Below are positions 1 through 6,757 of a DNA stretch of 15,965 nucleotides, piece by piece. The stretch is from DASPXY01 sp038227745. Its GTDB lineage: Bacteria; Planctomycetota; Planctomycetia; Gemmatales; Gemmataceae. Location of the stretch: contig JBBRPS010000139.1 of NCBI GenBank assembly GCA_038227745.1, positions 1-15,965 on the forward strand, given 5' to 3'. Under the pieces are notes generated by a model. That model did no database searches and was not told the DNA's origin. It worked only from the letters and a program-made list of their open reading frames with translations. A program made the position numbers and the translations under genes. Position 1 is the first letter of the stretch. Every line of letters begins with the position of its first letter.

Positions 1-2
1 AC

Positions 3-116
3 CAGGGTAACACTTTGCGGCGCAGCGGACGGAGCGTTGCCGGCGGCAAGGTATTCTAGGACATAAACTTACGGCGCCAATCGGCACGGGCGTACACCGA
101 CGAAAGTGTTACCCTG
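3..116. repeat. Perfect 14-bp inverted repeat upstream of the HEPN gene pair
   Basis: The arms at 3-16 and 103-116 (left arm CAGGGTAACACTTT) are exact reverse complements separated by 86 nt. Neither the flanking nor the inner bases extend the pairing, so the arm length is exactly 14. The right arm ends 19 nt before the first candidate start codon. A spaced pair of operator half-sites controlling the downstream two-gene unit is one reading. The termini of a very small mobile element are another, but no target-site duplication can be judged because the left arm lies at the window edge. The pairing is certain and the function is not. Confidence 0.6.
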
Positions 117-135
117 ACGCCCCGCAATCTGAACC

Positions 136-630
136 ATGCCCGATTTCCTGATGGGGGTACGCATGGCCCAGCTCACTCGCAAGAAGGGACCCGTGCATCT
201 TCGCTTCGACGGCGGCAAGGTGCTTATCACCCCCGATGACTATCCTCGCTTCAGCATGGCCGCCAAGCGGGCCGTCAAGGTGCTTCAGCGACAGAAGGTG
301 GTCGAGGAGAGGGTGCAGCAGTTCAACGACGAGTACCTGCCCCTTCTCTACAGATGGTGCGTAGATCACCGGGCCAAGGTCCAGGCGTGTTACCTCGGCA
401 CACCCTCCCCTCACGGGCTGAGGGTCTTCGTGGTCAGCGCCACGGACCAGTACGATTTTGACCTCGGTGACGAGATTTCTCGTCTGGGCCTGCAATTGGA
501 GAGGGAAGGCTGGTCGTCCAACATCCTCCAGATCCCGGATGGGGAGGAGGAGGATCTCCTGACCTTTTTCAACCCCGACAGCTCTCTGGAAGTTTATGCC
601 CAAGCCAAAGCAGCACCAGGAAAAGGCTGA
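136..630 (+). CDS. Hypothetical small protein, partner of the HEPN-like gene
   Basis: This 164-aa soluble protein is not one I recognise. It has no signal peptide and no membrane segment. The N-terminal half is basic and looks helical (about residues 40-75). The second half alternates hydrophobic strands with acidic loops (GLRVFVVSATDQYDFDL near residues 94-110, then NILQIPDGEEEDLL near 130-142), which suggests an alpha/beta domain. It lacks the GSx10DxD motif of an MNT nucleotidyltransferase, the usual partner of HEPN toxins. ATG at 136 gives the longest form. ATG at 163 (MAQLTRKK) has a GGGGG run five bases upstream at 153-157 and may be the true start. The 3' end overlaps the next gene by 35 nt, implying translational coupling. 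A role as antitoxin or regulator is inferred from position only. Confidence 0.7.
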   Translation: MPDFLMGVRMAQLTRKKGPVHLRFDGGKVLITPDDYPRFSMAAKRAVKVLQRQKVVEERVQQFNDEYLPLLYRWCVDHRAKVQACYLGTPSPHGLRVFVVSATDQYDFDLGDEISRLGLQLEREGWSSNILQIPDGEEEDLLTFFNPDSSLEVYAQAKAAPGKG

Positions 631-994
631 GCATAACCGCGCCTTCCTCGGGACGATCACTGACGACAATTACTGCGACTGGAAGGCGGCCGTCGCCTTC
701 TACGTCGCAGTGCATCTCGTTGAAAAGTTGCGCGCCTACCACGGCGAGCACAGCGAGAATCACGACGACCGCGACCGGGTCGTCCGCCGCGACTATCCGC
801 GGATTTACAACCCGTACCACCAACTATTCAATGCCTCCCTCACGGCCCGCTACAAATCGTTAGGGGCCTTCAACATGTCCCCGGGTGACGTCCAGGCAAG
901 GCTCATCGACACTTACCTGGCCGAAATCGAGCGCTTCGTCGCCGCCGAAACGGCCGCCCGCACGGATGCCAGGCCCCCATCTGCCAGTTCGTAA
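596..994 (+). CDS. HEPN-like small helical protein, putative toxin component
   Basis: This 132-aa, mostly helical, charged protein has a core (residues 29-46, WKAAVAFYVAVHLVEKLR) followed by H49, H52 and H56, an R/D-rich stretch, and a YHQL...ARY segment (residues 74-86). That pattern resembles small HEPN-domain proteins of bacterial defence and toxin-antitoxin pairs, many of which are RNases with an R-x4-6-H motif. R46-x5-H52 fits that spacing, but I cannot confirm it occupies the catalytic position. The gene starts inside the preceding one (35-nt overlap) with only a weak GGAAG upstream, as expected for a translationally coupled second cistron. It is followed by a GC-rich hairpin. The family call is moderate, and nuclease activity and a toxin role are inference. 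Confidence 0.6.
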   Translation: MPKPKQHQEKAEHNRAFLGTITDDNYCDWKAAVAFYVAVHLVEKLRAYHGEHSENHDDRDRVVRRDYPRIYNPYHQLFNASLTARYKSLGAFNMSPGDVQARLIDTYLAEIERFVAAETAARTDARPPSASS

Positions 995-1038
995 TCCGAG
1001 CGAATAAGTCGGGGTCGGCCGTCGCCAGGCAACCGGCG

Positions 1039-1067
1039 CCGCCCGCGCGCCCGCGGGCGGGCGTTTT
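1039..1067 (+). terminator. Probable intrinsic terminator after the HEPN pair
   Basis: An 8-bp all-GC stem (1039-1046 with 1053-1060) with a 6-nt loop is followed by GCG and a run of four T. The T run is short and interrupted from the stem, so this is a weak form. It lies 45 nt after the HEPN stop and about 100 nt before the fkbH-type start, which suits a boundary between two transcription units. Confidence 0.4.
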
Positions 1068-1154
1068 GGGATTGCATCCCGCTTCCCTTTCCGCGAAAAT
1101 CCGACCCTCACACGCGGAGCGACAGCGCCGTCGCAGGTATCGAGACGGGCGAGC

Positions 1155-1160
1155 AGGAGG
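1155..1160 (+). promoter_or_regulatory. Shine-Dalgarno site setting the FkbH-type start at 1171
   Basis: AGGAGG lies 10 nt before ATG 1171. The frame remains open upstream to 1066, but that extension is arginine-rich, low-complexity and overlaps the terminator tail, so it is not likely to be coding. Confidence 0.6.
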
Positions 1161-1170
1161 CTCAGCCGAC

Positions 1171-2910
1171 ATGAAATTCGCGGAGGCGATCCGGATCGTG
1201 CAGGCGAAAGCGCCCGCAGGCGCCCGCCCCCTCGCCGTCGCCCTCGCCTGCGGCTGCACTGCCGAACAGCTCAAGGTCTTCCTCACCGCTCACCTGAAAA
1301 CCCTCTTCCCCGACCGCGGCGCCACGGTGGCCGCCGGGCTGTACGGCGACTGCCTCGGTAACCTCGAACGCCTCCGCGCCACGCGGGCCGAGGCCCTCGC
1401 CGTCCTGCTGGAGTGGCCGGACCTCGACCCGCGCCTGGGGCTGCGCGCCGCCGGCGGCTGGGGCCCCGCGGAGTTGGCCGACATCGTCGCGACCGTCGAG
1501 GCCCAGGCGACGCGCTTCGAGGCGGCCCTCACGCGCGCCGCGGAGGCGATGCCCGTCGCCCTCTGCCTGCCCACGCTGCCGTTCCCGCCGGCGCCGCTCA
1601 TGCCCGGCTGGCGGCTGGCGGACTGCGAACTCCAGGTCCGGGCGCGCGTGTACGCGCTGGCGGCACACGCGGTGCGGCTGCCCGGCGTCCGCCTCCTCAA
1701 CCCGCAGCGCCTCGACCAGCTGTCCCCGCCCGCCGAGCGCCTCGATGTCCGCGCCGACCTGCTCTCCGGCTTCCCCTACCGCCCGCCGCACGCCTCGACC
1801 GTCGCCGAGTTGCTCGCGCGCCTCCTGCAGGACGCGCCTCCGAAGAAGGGACTCATCACGGACCTTGATGATACGCTCTGGCGCGGCCTCCTCGGCGAGG
1901 TCGGGGCCGACGGCGTCTCGTGGTCCCTCGACCGCCACAGCCACGCCCACGCGCTTTACCAGCAATTGCTCCGGTCCCTCGCGGAGACGGGCGTCCTGAT
2001 CGCGGTCGCCAGCAAGAACGACCCGGCGCGCGTGGAAGAGGCCTTCCGCCGCCAGGACCTGCTGCTGCCGCGCGACCGCGTCTTCCCCGTGGAGGCCCAC
2101 TGGGGTTCCAAGTCCGAGTCGGTCGGCCGCATCCTCCGGGCGTGGAACGTCGGCGCCGACAGCGTGGTCTTCGTCGATGACAGTCCGATGGAGCTGGCCG
2201 AGGTCAAGGCCGCCCACCTGGCGCTCGAAACCGTTTTCTTCCCGACCGGCCAGGACCAGGCCGTCTACGAACTGCTCGCGCGCCTCCGCGACCTTTTCGG
2301 CAAGGCGTCGGTCGGCGCGGAGGACGGCATCCGCCTCGCCAGCCTCCGCGGTGCCGCCGAGCAGCGGCAGGCGGCCGAGGCGGCGAGCGCCGACCGCGAC
2401 GCCTTCCTCCGCGGCACCGAGGCGGAACTGACCCTGTCCACCGACAAGAGAACGACGGAGCCCCGCGCCCTCGAGCTGGTGAACAAGACGAACCAGTTCA
2501 ACCTGAACGGCCGCCACTACACGGAGGGGGAATGGCGCGATTACCGCGCGCGGCCGGACACGTTCGTCTACCGCGTCTCGTACAGAGACAGGTTCGGCCC
2601 CCTCGGCACGATCGCCGTGCTGGCCGGGCGGCGCGAGCGGGGCAGGATCTGCGTGGACACGTGGGTGCTGAGCTGCCGGGCCTTCTCGCGGCGCATCGAA
2701 CACCGCTGCGTCGCCCTGCTCTTTGAGCACTTGCAAGCCGGCGAGGTCGCCTTCGACTTCCAGGCGACGCCGCGCAACGGGCCGCTGCAGGAGTTCTTCG
2801 CCGGGCTGCTCGGCGGCCCGCCGGCCGGCTGCGTGTGCCTGCCGAAAGCGACGTTCGTGAGGAGTTGTCCCGCCCTCTATCACCAGGTCAAGGTAGTAAC
2901 GCATGGATAA
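1171..2910 (+). CDS. FkbH-type HAD-IIIC phosphatase/acyltransferase, glyceryl-ACP loading
   Basis: This 579-aa protein has FkbH architecture. An N-terminal domain of about 220 residues (as in long FkbH homologues) precedes the HAD domain. The HAD nucleophile motif is DLDDTLW at 231-237, followed by VASKND and the second acidic motif VVFVDDS at 332-338. The C-terminal acyltransferase-like domain carries LVNKTNQFNLN (436-446) and WVLSCRAFSRRIE (498-510), both characteristic. Family members dephosphorylate 1,3-bisphosphoglycerate and pass the glyceryl group to an acyl carrier protein, and all catalytic motifs look intact. The start at ATG 1171 is set by AGGAGG. The 3' end overlaps the ACP gene by 8 nt, so the two are almost certainly co-translated. 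The family call is firm, and the exact C3 substrate is inferred from characterised members. Confidence 0.93.
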   Translation: MKFAEAIRIVQAKAPAGARPLAVALACGCTAEQLKVFLTAHLKTLFPDRGATVAAGLYGDCLGNLERLRATRAEALAVLLEWPDLDPRLGLRAAGGWGPAELADIVATVEAQATRFEAALTRAAEAMPVALCLPTLPFPPAPLMPGWRLADCELQVRARVYALAAHAVRLPGVRLLNPQRLDQLSPPAERLDVRADLLSGFPYRPPHASTVAELLARLLQDAPPKKGLITDLDDTLWRGLLGEVGADGVSWSLDRHSHAHALYQQLLRSLAETGVLIAVASKNDPARVEEAFRRQDLLLPRDRVFPVEAHWGSKSESVGRILRAWNVGADSVVFVDDSPMELAEVKAAHLALETVFFPTGQDQAVYELLARLRDLFGKASVGAEDGIRLASLRGAAEQRQAAEAASADRDAFLRGTEAELTLSTDKRTTEPRALELVNKTNQFNLNGRHYTEGEWRDYRARPDTFVYRVSYRDRFGPLGTIAVLAGRRERGRICVDTWVLSCRAFSRRIEHRCVALLFEHLQAGEVAFDFQATPRNGPLQEFFAGLLGGPPAGCVCLPKATFVRSCPALYHQVKVVTHG

Positions 2911-3148
2911 TATCCGCGAACGGCTGCTCGGTTGTTTCGCCACGGTCTTCCCCGACCTGTCCGCCGGTGAGGTGCCGCGGGCGTCGATGAGTTCCGTCGC
3001 CACCTGGGACTCGATGGCGACCATCAACCTCATGATGGTCATCGAGGAGGAGTTCGCCATCCAGGTGCCGCCCGAGGACCTCGAACGGCTCGTGTCGTTC
3101 GAGTCGGTGCTGAGTTACCTGCAGCGCGCCGAAGTGCCGGCAGCGTGA
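2903..3148 (+). CDS. Acyl carrier protein, FkbH partner
   Basis: This 81-aa acidic protein has ACP/PCP proportions. The phosphopantetheine attachment motif is D36-S37-M38 within TWDSMATINLMM, followed by the acidic recognition helix IEEEFAI. Ser37 is the expected 4'-phosphopantetheine site. The DSM variant in place of DSL is common among stand-alone ACPs next to FkbH proteins. It overlaps the FkbH stop by 8 nt and is separated from the next gene by 30 nt that include a strong ribosome-binding site. It is expected to carry a glyceryl or related C3 thioester for transfer by a later enzyme. A phosphopantetheinyl transferase is not encoded in the window and must act from elsewhere. Confidence 0.9.
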   Translation: MDNIRERLLGCFATVFPDLSAGEVPRASMSSVATWDSMATINLMMVIEEEFAIQVPPEDLERLVSFESVLSYLQRAEVPAA

Positions 3149-3178
3149 AAGTGAATTGCACGCCCGGAGGAGGAGTTC

Positions 3179-4273
3179 ATGCGGCTGGTCGAGTACACGC
3201 CGGGGCACTTCGAGGCCCTCCGCCGCGCCGCGGCGGACCTCCGCCTCGCGAACCTGTGCCACCGCCCGTTCGTCGATCATTACTACGCCGGCAATCCGTG
3301 GTGCAAACTCTACCTCGTCCTGTCCGCCGAGGACACGGTCACCGCCATGATGGGCGTGGACCGGATGCGCTTCGTCGCGGGCGACCGGGAACTCACGTTG
3401 GGGTTCGGCAGCAATTATCACGCGGCGCAACCCGCGGCGGCGGGCCACCTGTACCTGCACTGGCTGAAGACCTGTCCGCTCGGCTTTGTCTTCGGCGGCA
3501 GCGAGCACACGCACCGCATCCTCCGCCGGCAGCGTTGGACCTACTTCCCGGGCGTGAAGACCTTCACGCTCAACAGTCCCTGCGCGCCGAGGCCGGGCGA
3601 ACCGCTGTGGCGGCAGTGGGCGAAGCGGTTCGCGGCGTACGCGCGCCGCATGCCGGTCGGCGGCCGCGCCCGCCGCATCCCGGCCCGCGTCCGCGCCGGC
3701 GTCTCCGTCCACGAGGAGCAGACCTTCACCGAGGACCTGCTGCCGCGGACCGCGCCGTTCTCCTTCCGCTTCGCCCCGACCGTGGACTACCTCGCGTGGC
3801 GCTACCGCCCCGGGCTCTCCTTCGCCCGCTACCGCCTCTTCCGGATCCTCGTCTGGGGGAGCACGGCGGGCTACGTCGTGCTGAACGACCTCCCCGGCCG
3901 CGTGCTGGTGGCCCAGTGCGACGGCGAGGACGCCTTCACCCTGGCCCACGGCGTCCTGCTGAGCCTCGTCGAGGCGACCGCGGCGGACACCGCCCTCCGT
4001 GAGGTCGTGCTGACGTCGAGCCACTCGCAGATGCAGCGGATCTACCAGCGCTTCGGCTTCCGCACCTCGGGGCCGGACCGGCCGTTCGCCGTCGGCTCGC
4101 TGCGGCCCCCGGTGGACCTGCCGGCCGACACCTTCGGCTGGCTGGTCAACTTCGATTGGGGCGACAACGGCCTGCGCGCGCCGTTCCCCGACCAGGGCAG
4201 GGCCGAAGTGCCGGAACTGGAAGCGGTCCAGGGCCGACAGGAGGAATCCTCATGGCGATCAAGGCCGGACTGA
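3179..4273 (+). CDS. GNAT-superfamily acyltransferase-like protein
   Basis: This 364-aa soluble protein looks like a two-lobed GNAT or FemAB-like fold. The N-terminal lobe (to about residue 130) has a D-H-Y-Y segment and GFGSNYH. The C-terminal lobe ends with the classic IYQRFGF motif (residues 288-294), preceded by beta-strand/helix elements (VVLTSSHSQMQ). A GGAGGAGGAG ribosome-binding site at 3166-3175 fixes ATG 3179. The last 22 nt overlap the deacetylase gene, and the C-terminal tail beyond about residue 340 is low-complexity and encodes the next ribosome-binding site. In this operon it is the best candidate to transfer the ACP-bound acyl group onto an acceptor amine or hydroxyl, which is inference. 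The acyl donor could instead be acetyl-CoA. Confidence 0.75.
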   Translation: MRLVEYTPGHFEALRRAAADLRLANLCHRPFVDHYYAGNPWCKLYLVLSAEDTVTAMMGVDRMRFVAGDRELTLGFGSNYHAAQPAAAGHLYLHWLKTCPLGFVFGGSEHTHRILRRQRWTYFPGVKTFTLNSPCAPRPGEPLWRQWAKRFAAYARRMPVGGRARRIPARVRAGVSVHEEQTFTEDLLPRTAPFSFRFAPTVDYLAWRYRPGLSFARYRLFRILVWGSTAGYVVLNDLPGRVLVAQCDGEDAFTLAHGVLLSLVEATAADTALREVVLTSSHSQMQRIYQRFGFRTSGPDRPFAVGSLRPPVDLPADTFGWLVNFDWGDNGLRAPFPDQGRAEVPELEAVQGRQEESSWRSRPD

Positions 4274-5265
4274 AGAGGTGGGTCAAGAAAGGCCTGCTGC
4301 ACAGCGGCATCTTCCCGCTGGCCCAGCGGCTGCGGCCCCCGCGCGTCCTCATCCTGCGCTACCACTCCGTGCAGGACGACCCGGAAGCCCACGCCCACTC
4401 GATCGGCAAGGGCCTCATCCACACGACCGCCGCCTTCCGCGAACAAATGGAACTCGTCGCGCGCCGCCACGAGCCCATCACGCTCGACGACCTCGTCGCC
4501 GTGGCGGCGGGCGCGCGACCCATGCCGCGCCGCGGCGTCGCGATCGCGTTCGACGACGGTTACGCGGACAACTACGAGCTGGCGGCGCCCATCCTCGACC
4601 GGCTCGGCCTCCGGGCGGCCTTTTACGTCACCGTGGACTGCATCGAGCCGGAGCGGGCGCCATGGTTCTGCCGCGTCCGGCACGCCTTCGGCACCACTGC
4701 CCGCGAGAGCTGGCGCGACGACGACGGCCGCACCTGGCACCTGGCGGACCCCGTGCAGCGGCGCCGCGCCTACCTCCGTGCCGGCGAGAGCTGTGCGCGG
4801 CGGGCCGGGCAGCCGCAGGACGAGCTGCTTATGCGGATCGAGCGCGAGCTGGGCGTCGAGCCCTTCGCCCCACCGCGGCGGCTGATGATGACCTGGGAGC
4901 AGGCGCGCGCGCTGCGGCGGCGCGGCCATATCGTCGGCTCGCACACCCTGACGCACCCGAACCTCGCCCAGGTGAGGCGCGAAGAGGCCTTCTGGGAGCT
5001 AGGCGAGTCCAAAAGGCGCCTGGAGGCGGCGCTGGGCGGGCCAGTGGACCACTTCTCCTACCCGTCGCCGAGCCTCGAACCGCACTGGAACGCCGAAACG
5101 GTCGCGGACAGTGCGACGCTCGGCTACCGGACGGCGGTCACGTGTACGCCCGGCGGCGTGGCGGCGGCGGATCCGCTGCTGCACCTCAGGCGGCTGTCGG
5201 CACCCCTGGACGCCGCGGAATTCAGCTGGGCCCTGGAATGCGCCTTCGTCGGCCGTTACGTGTGA
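4252..5265 (+). CDS. Polysaccharide deacetylase (NodB/CE4 family)
   Basis: This 337-aa protein has the CE4 signature. The order is RYHSV (36-40), motif 1 as AFDDGY with metal/base aspartates D101-D102, motif 2 as SHTLTHP (230-236, H231 and H235 metal ligands), and a motif-3-like FSYPSPS. CE4 enzymes remove N-acetyl groups from GlcNAc-type sugars in exopolysaccharide, lipid-linked glycan or peptidoglycan. An insertion of roughly 100 residues between motifs 1 and 2 contains several tryptophans and arginines. No signal peptide is visible, so the enzyme probably acts on cytoplasmic, nucleotide- or lipid-linked substrates. ATG 4252 is chosen because AGGAGGA (4239-4245) lies 6 nt upstream. The frame is open further back to 4156, but that extension is low-complexity. 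It overlaps the GNAT gene by 22 nt and is 7 nt from the VOC gene. Confidence 0.9.
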   Translation: MAIKAGLKRWVKKGLLHSGIFPLAQRLRPPRVLILRYHSVQDDPEAHAHSIGKGLIHTTAAFREQMELVARRHEPITLDDLVAVAAGARPMPRRGVAIAFDDGYADNYELAAPILDRLGLRAAFYVTVDCIEPERAPWFCRVRHAFGTTARESWRDDDGRTWHLADPVQRRRAYLRAGESCARRAGQPQDELLMRIERELGVEPFAPPRRLMMTWEQARALRRRGHIVGSHTLTHPNLAQVRREEAFWELGESKRRLEAALGGPVDHFSYPSPSLEPHWNAETVADSATLGYRTAVTCTPGGVAAADPLLHLRRLSAPLDAAEFSWALECAFVGRYV

Positions 5266-5272
5266 GGCGGAC

Positions 5273-5695
5273 ATGGTACAGGTACGACTGCATCATATCG
5301 GCGTCCTGGTGAAGGACCTCCCGGGGGCGGTCAGGGACTACACGCGCCGCTACGGCTACGAGGTCCGCTCGCCCGTCCTCCACGACCCGACGCAGACGGT
5401 GTACGCGCAGTTCCTGGCCCTGCCGGGCGACGCGGTGTTCCTGGAGCTGGTCGCGCCGGACCGCCCGGACAGCAAGGTCGGCGCCGCCCTGGAGAAGGGC
5501 GGCGGCTGGCACCACGTCTGTTACGCCGTCGAGGACATCGAGGCGGCGTGTACGGACCTGCGCAGGCAGGGCATGTTCCTGATCCAGCTGCCGGTGGCGG
5601 CCGTCGCCTTCCCCGGCCGGCGCGTCGCGTGGCTCATGGGGCGCGACCGGGCCTTGACCGAACTGGTGGAACGCGGCCCGGACGGCGCCCTGTGA
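5273..5695 (+). CDS. VOC-family protein, methylmalonyl-CoA epimerase-like
   Basis: This 140-aa protein has two beta-alpha-beta-beta-beta units of the vicinal-oxygen-chelate fold. Unit one begins LHHIGVLVKDL (residues 6-16) and unit two begins WHHVCYAVEDIE (79-90). Putative metal ligands are H7 or H8, an acidic or amide residue in the Q41-E58 region, H80/H81, and E130 in LTELVE. The pattern matches methylmalonyl-CoA epimerase and related glyoxalase-like proteins. It is the last gene of the operon, 7 nt after the deacetylase, and is followed immediately by a strong terminator. In this setting it may epimerise or isomerise a C3 acyl intermediate, or a sugar precursor. The fold call is firm, and the substrate is unknown. 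Confidence 0.85.
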   Translation: MVQVRLHHIGVLVKDLPGAVRDYTRRYGYEVRSPVLHDPTQTVYAQFLALPGDAVFLELVAPDRPDSKVGAALEKGGGWHHVCYAVEDIEAACTDLRRQGMFLIQLPVAAVAFPGRRVAWLMGRDRALTELVERGPDGAL

Positions 5696-5697
5696 GT

Positions 5698-5738
5698 TCC
5701 GGCGAGCGGCGGGGCAAGCCCGCCGCTCGCCGGATTTT
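5698..5738 (+). terminator. Strong intrinsic terminator ending the FkbH operon
   Basis: A perfect 16-bp stem (5698-5713 with 5719-5734), loop GCAAG, is followed directly by TTTT (5735-5738). It starts 3 nt after the VOC stop. The opposing methyltransferase ends inside the T run (its stop codon is 5737-5739). The same hairpin could also stop leftward transcription, although no T tract is present on that side. Confidence 0.85.
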
Positions 5739-6537
5739 AGCTCTTACGGATATACCACTTCTGGTAATTGTCGCTCTCGATCTCGGTGGGCCGCTCGGGT
5801 TTGCCGGCGAGGAACTCGTCCACCGCCAGGTTGCAGCCCGGCCACGGCGGATCGTTATACTCATCGAACAGGATCACCCCGCCCGGCGACAGCCGCGGAT
5901 AGAAGAACTTCAGGCAGTCCTTGTAAGACTGGTAGATGTCGCAATCGAGGTGAACGAAGGAGTAGCGCCGGCCGGCAAAGGCGGCCAGGGTGTCCGCGAA
6001 GAAGCCCCGGTTCAGACGGACGATGTCCTCCAGGCCGAGGCGCGCGACCTTCGCGGCGATCGCGTCGTAAGACGTCTCGCGCATGCCGCCGACCTTCTTG
6101 GCGGCAATCTCCTCCCCGCCGAGCTGCACGTCGAACGCGATGGACTCGTCGAACCCGGCGAACGAGTCGAACCCCAGGACCGCCTTGCCGAGACCGTGCT
6201 GCTTGACGTACAGGCCGGTCGCCAGCAGGCTCGCCCCGCGGTAGACGCCGCACTCCGCCACGTCCCCCGGGACGCCGACGGTCCGGCGCAGCAACTCGAA
6301 GAGGATCTTGATGTTCGCACTCCCCGCGGGGGACCTGACGGCATTGCGGCGGACGGAGCGGGGCACCTTGACCTCGAGAAGGTCGGCCCAGAACGCCGGG
6401 CACCGTTCGACGGGGGTGTTTCTCAGGGCCGAGCAGGCCAGCGACAGGACCGACTGCCGGACGCCGGGCGCCCGGTGCCATAGCCAGTGCTTCACCTGCC
6501 GCAGGATGCCCGCGCGGGGCTTCACGTCCGTGTGCAT
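5737..6537 (-). CDS. TylF/macrocin-type O-methyltransferase
   Basis: This 266-aa protein of the TylF/MycF/NovP family consists of SAM-dependent, metal-dependent sugar or small-molecule O-methyltransferases. Visible motifs are the SAM-binding VAECGVYRGAS (93-103), GFDSFAGFDES (122-132), the metal/catalytic HLDCDIYQSY (196-205), and SPGGVILFDEYND (217-229) followed by the family-typical AVDEFL. The length is usual for the family. Upstream, a GGGAGGG sits about 8 nt before the ATG, and a well-spaced TTGACC/GATAAT promoter lies 27 nt further on. It faces the FkbH operon tail-to-tail across one terminator. A role in methylating the same glycan is plausible from location, but not shown. Confidence 0.9.
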   Translation of the reverse strand: MHTDVKPRAGILRQVKHWLWHRAPGVRQSVLSLACSALRNTPVERCPAFWADLLEVKVPRSVRRNAVRSPAGSANIKILFELLRRTVGVPGDVAECGVYRGASLLATGLYVKQHGLGKAVLGFDSFAGFDESIAFDVQLGGEEIAAKKVGGMRETSYDAIAAKVARLGLEDIVRLNRGFFADTLAAFAGRRYSFVHLDCDIYQSYKDCLKFFYPRLSPGGVILFDEYNDPPWPGCNLAVDEFLAGKPERPTEIESDNYQKWYIRKS

Positions 6538-6570
6538 GACCTGGTCCCTCCCTGGGCGAAGTCCGCGTGC

Positions 6571-6598
6571 ATTATCGGCGGTCGCGAGATCCGGTCAA
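6571..6598 (-). promoter_or_regulatory. Candidate sigma70-type promoter of the TylF-type gene
   Basis: Read leftward, TTGACC (6593-6598) and GATAAT (6571-6576) are separated by 16 nt. Each hexamer matches the vegetative consensus at five of six positions. The predicted start would give a leader of about 25-30 nt before ATG 6537. Confidence 0.5.
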
Positions 6599-6615
6599 GG
6601 TCAGGCGCCGTCGTG

Positions 6616-6638
6616 GGGACAAGCTGCCAGCTTGTCCC
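6616..6638. repeat. 23-bp near-perfect palindrome between divergent promoters
   Basis: GGGACAAGCTG (6616-6626) is followed by a single C and then its exact reverse complement CAGCTTGTCCC (6628-6638). It lies about midway between the two divergent candidate promoters, 17 nt from one -35 box and 23 nt from the other. It could be an operator for a dimeric regulator, or a copy of a dispersed intergenic palindrome. Confidence 0.6.
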
Positions 6639-6661
6639 AGTGAAGTGCGGGCCAATCGACG

Positions 6662-6690
6662 GCGACAGGGAAACGGGCAGCGGGTATACT
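6662..6690 (+). promoter_or_regulatory. Candidate promoter of the class I methyltransferase gene
   Basis: GCGACA (6662-6667; four of six consensus matches) and TATACT (6685-6690; five of six) are separated by exactly 17 nt. The ATG at 6758 is about 60 nt downstream of the predicted start. Confidence 0.4.
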
Positions 6691-6757
6691 GCGGCGCCGA
6701 CGGACGGCACCCCGACTCGACTCCCCCTTTTCCCTGGAGCGATTGAGGAGCACGGAC

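Noticed and set aside
3..116. Complete insertion sequence bounded by the 14-bp inverted repeat
   Set aside because: Only 114 nt and no transposase. No target duplication can be seen because the left flank is two bases long.
596..994. Confident assignment of an active HEPN ribonuclease
   Set aside because: An R-x5-H pattern exists, but its position in the fold is not certain, so activity is not claimed.
1162..3060. Long open frame (632 codons) on the minus strand opposite the FkbH-type and ACP genes
   Set aside because: It is an antisense shadow of high GC at third codon positions. It is arginine-, glycine- and alanine-rich with no domain, while the plus-strand frame carries intact FkbH motifs.
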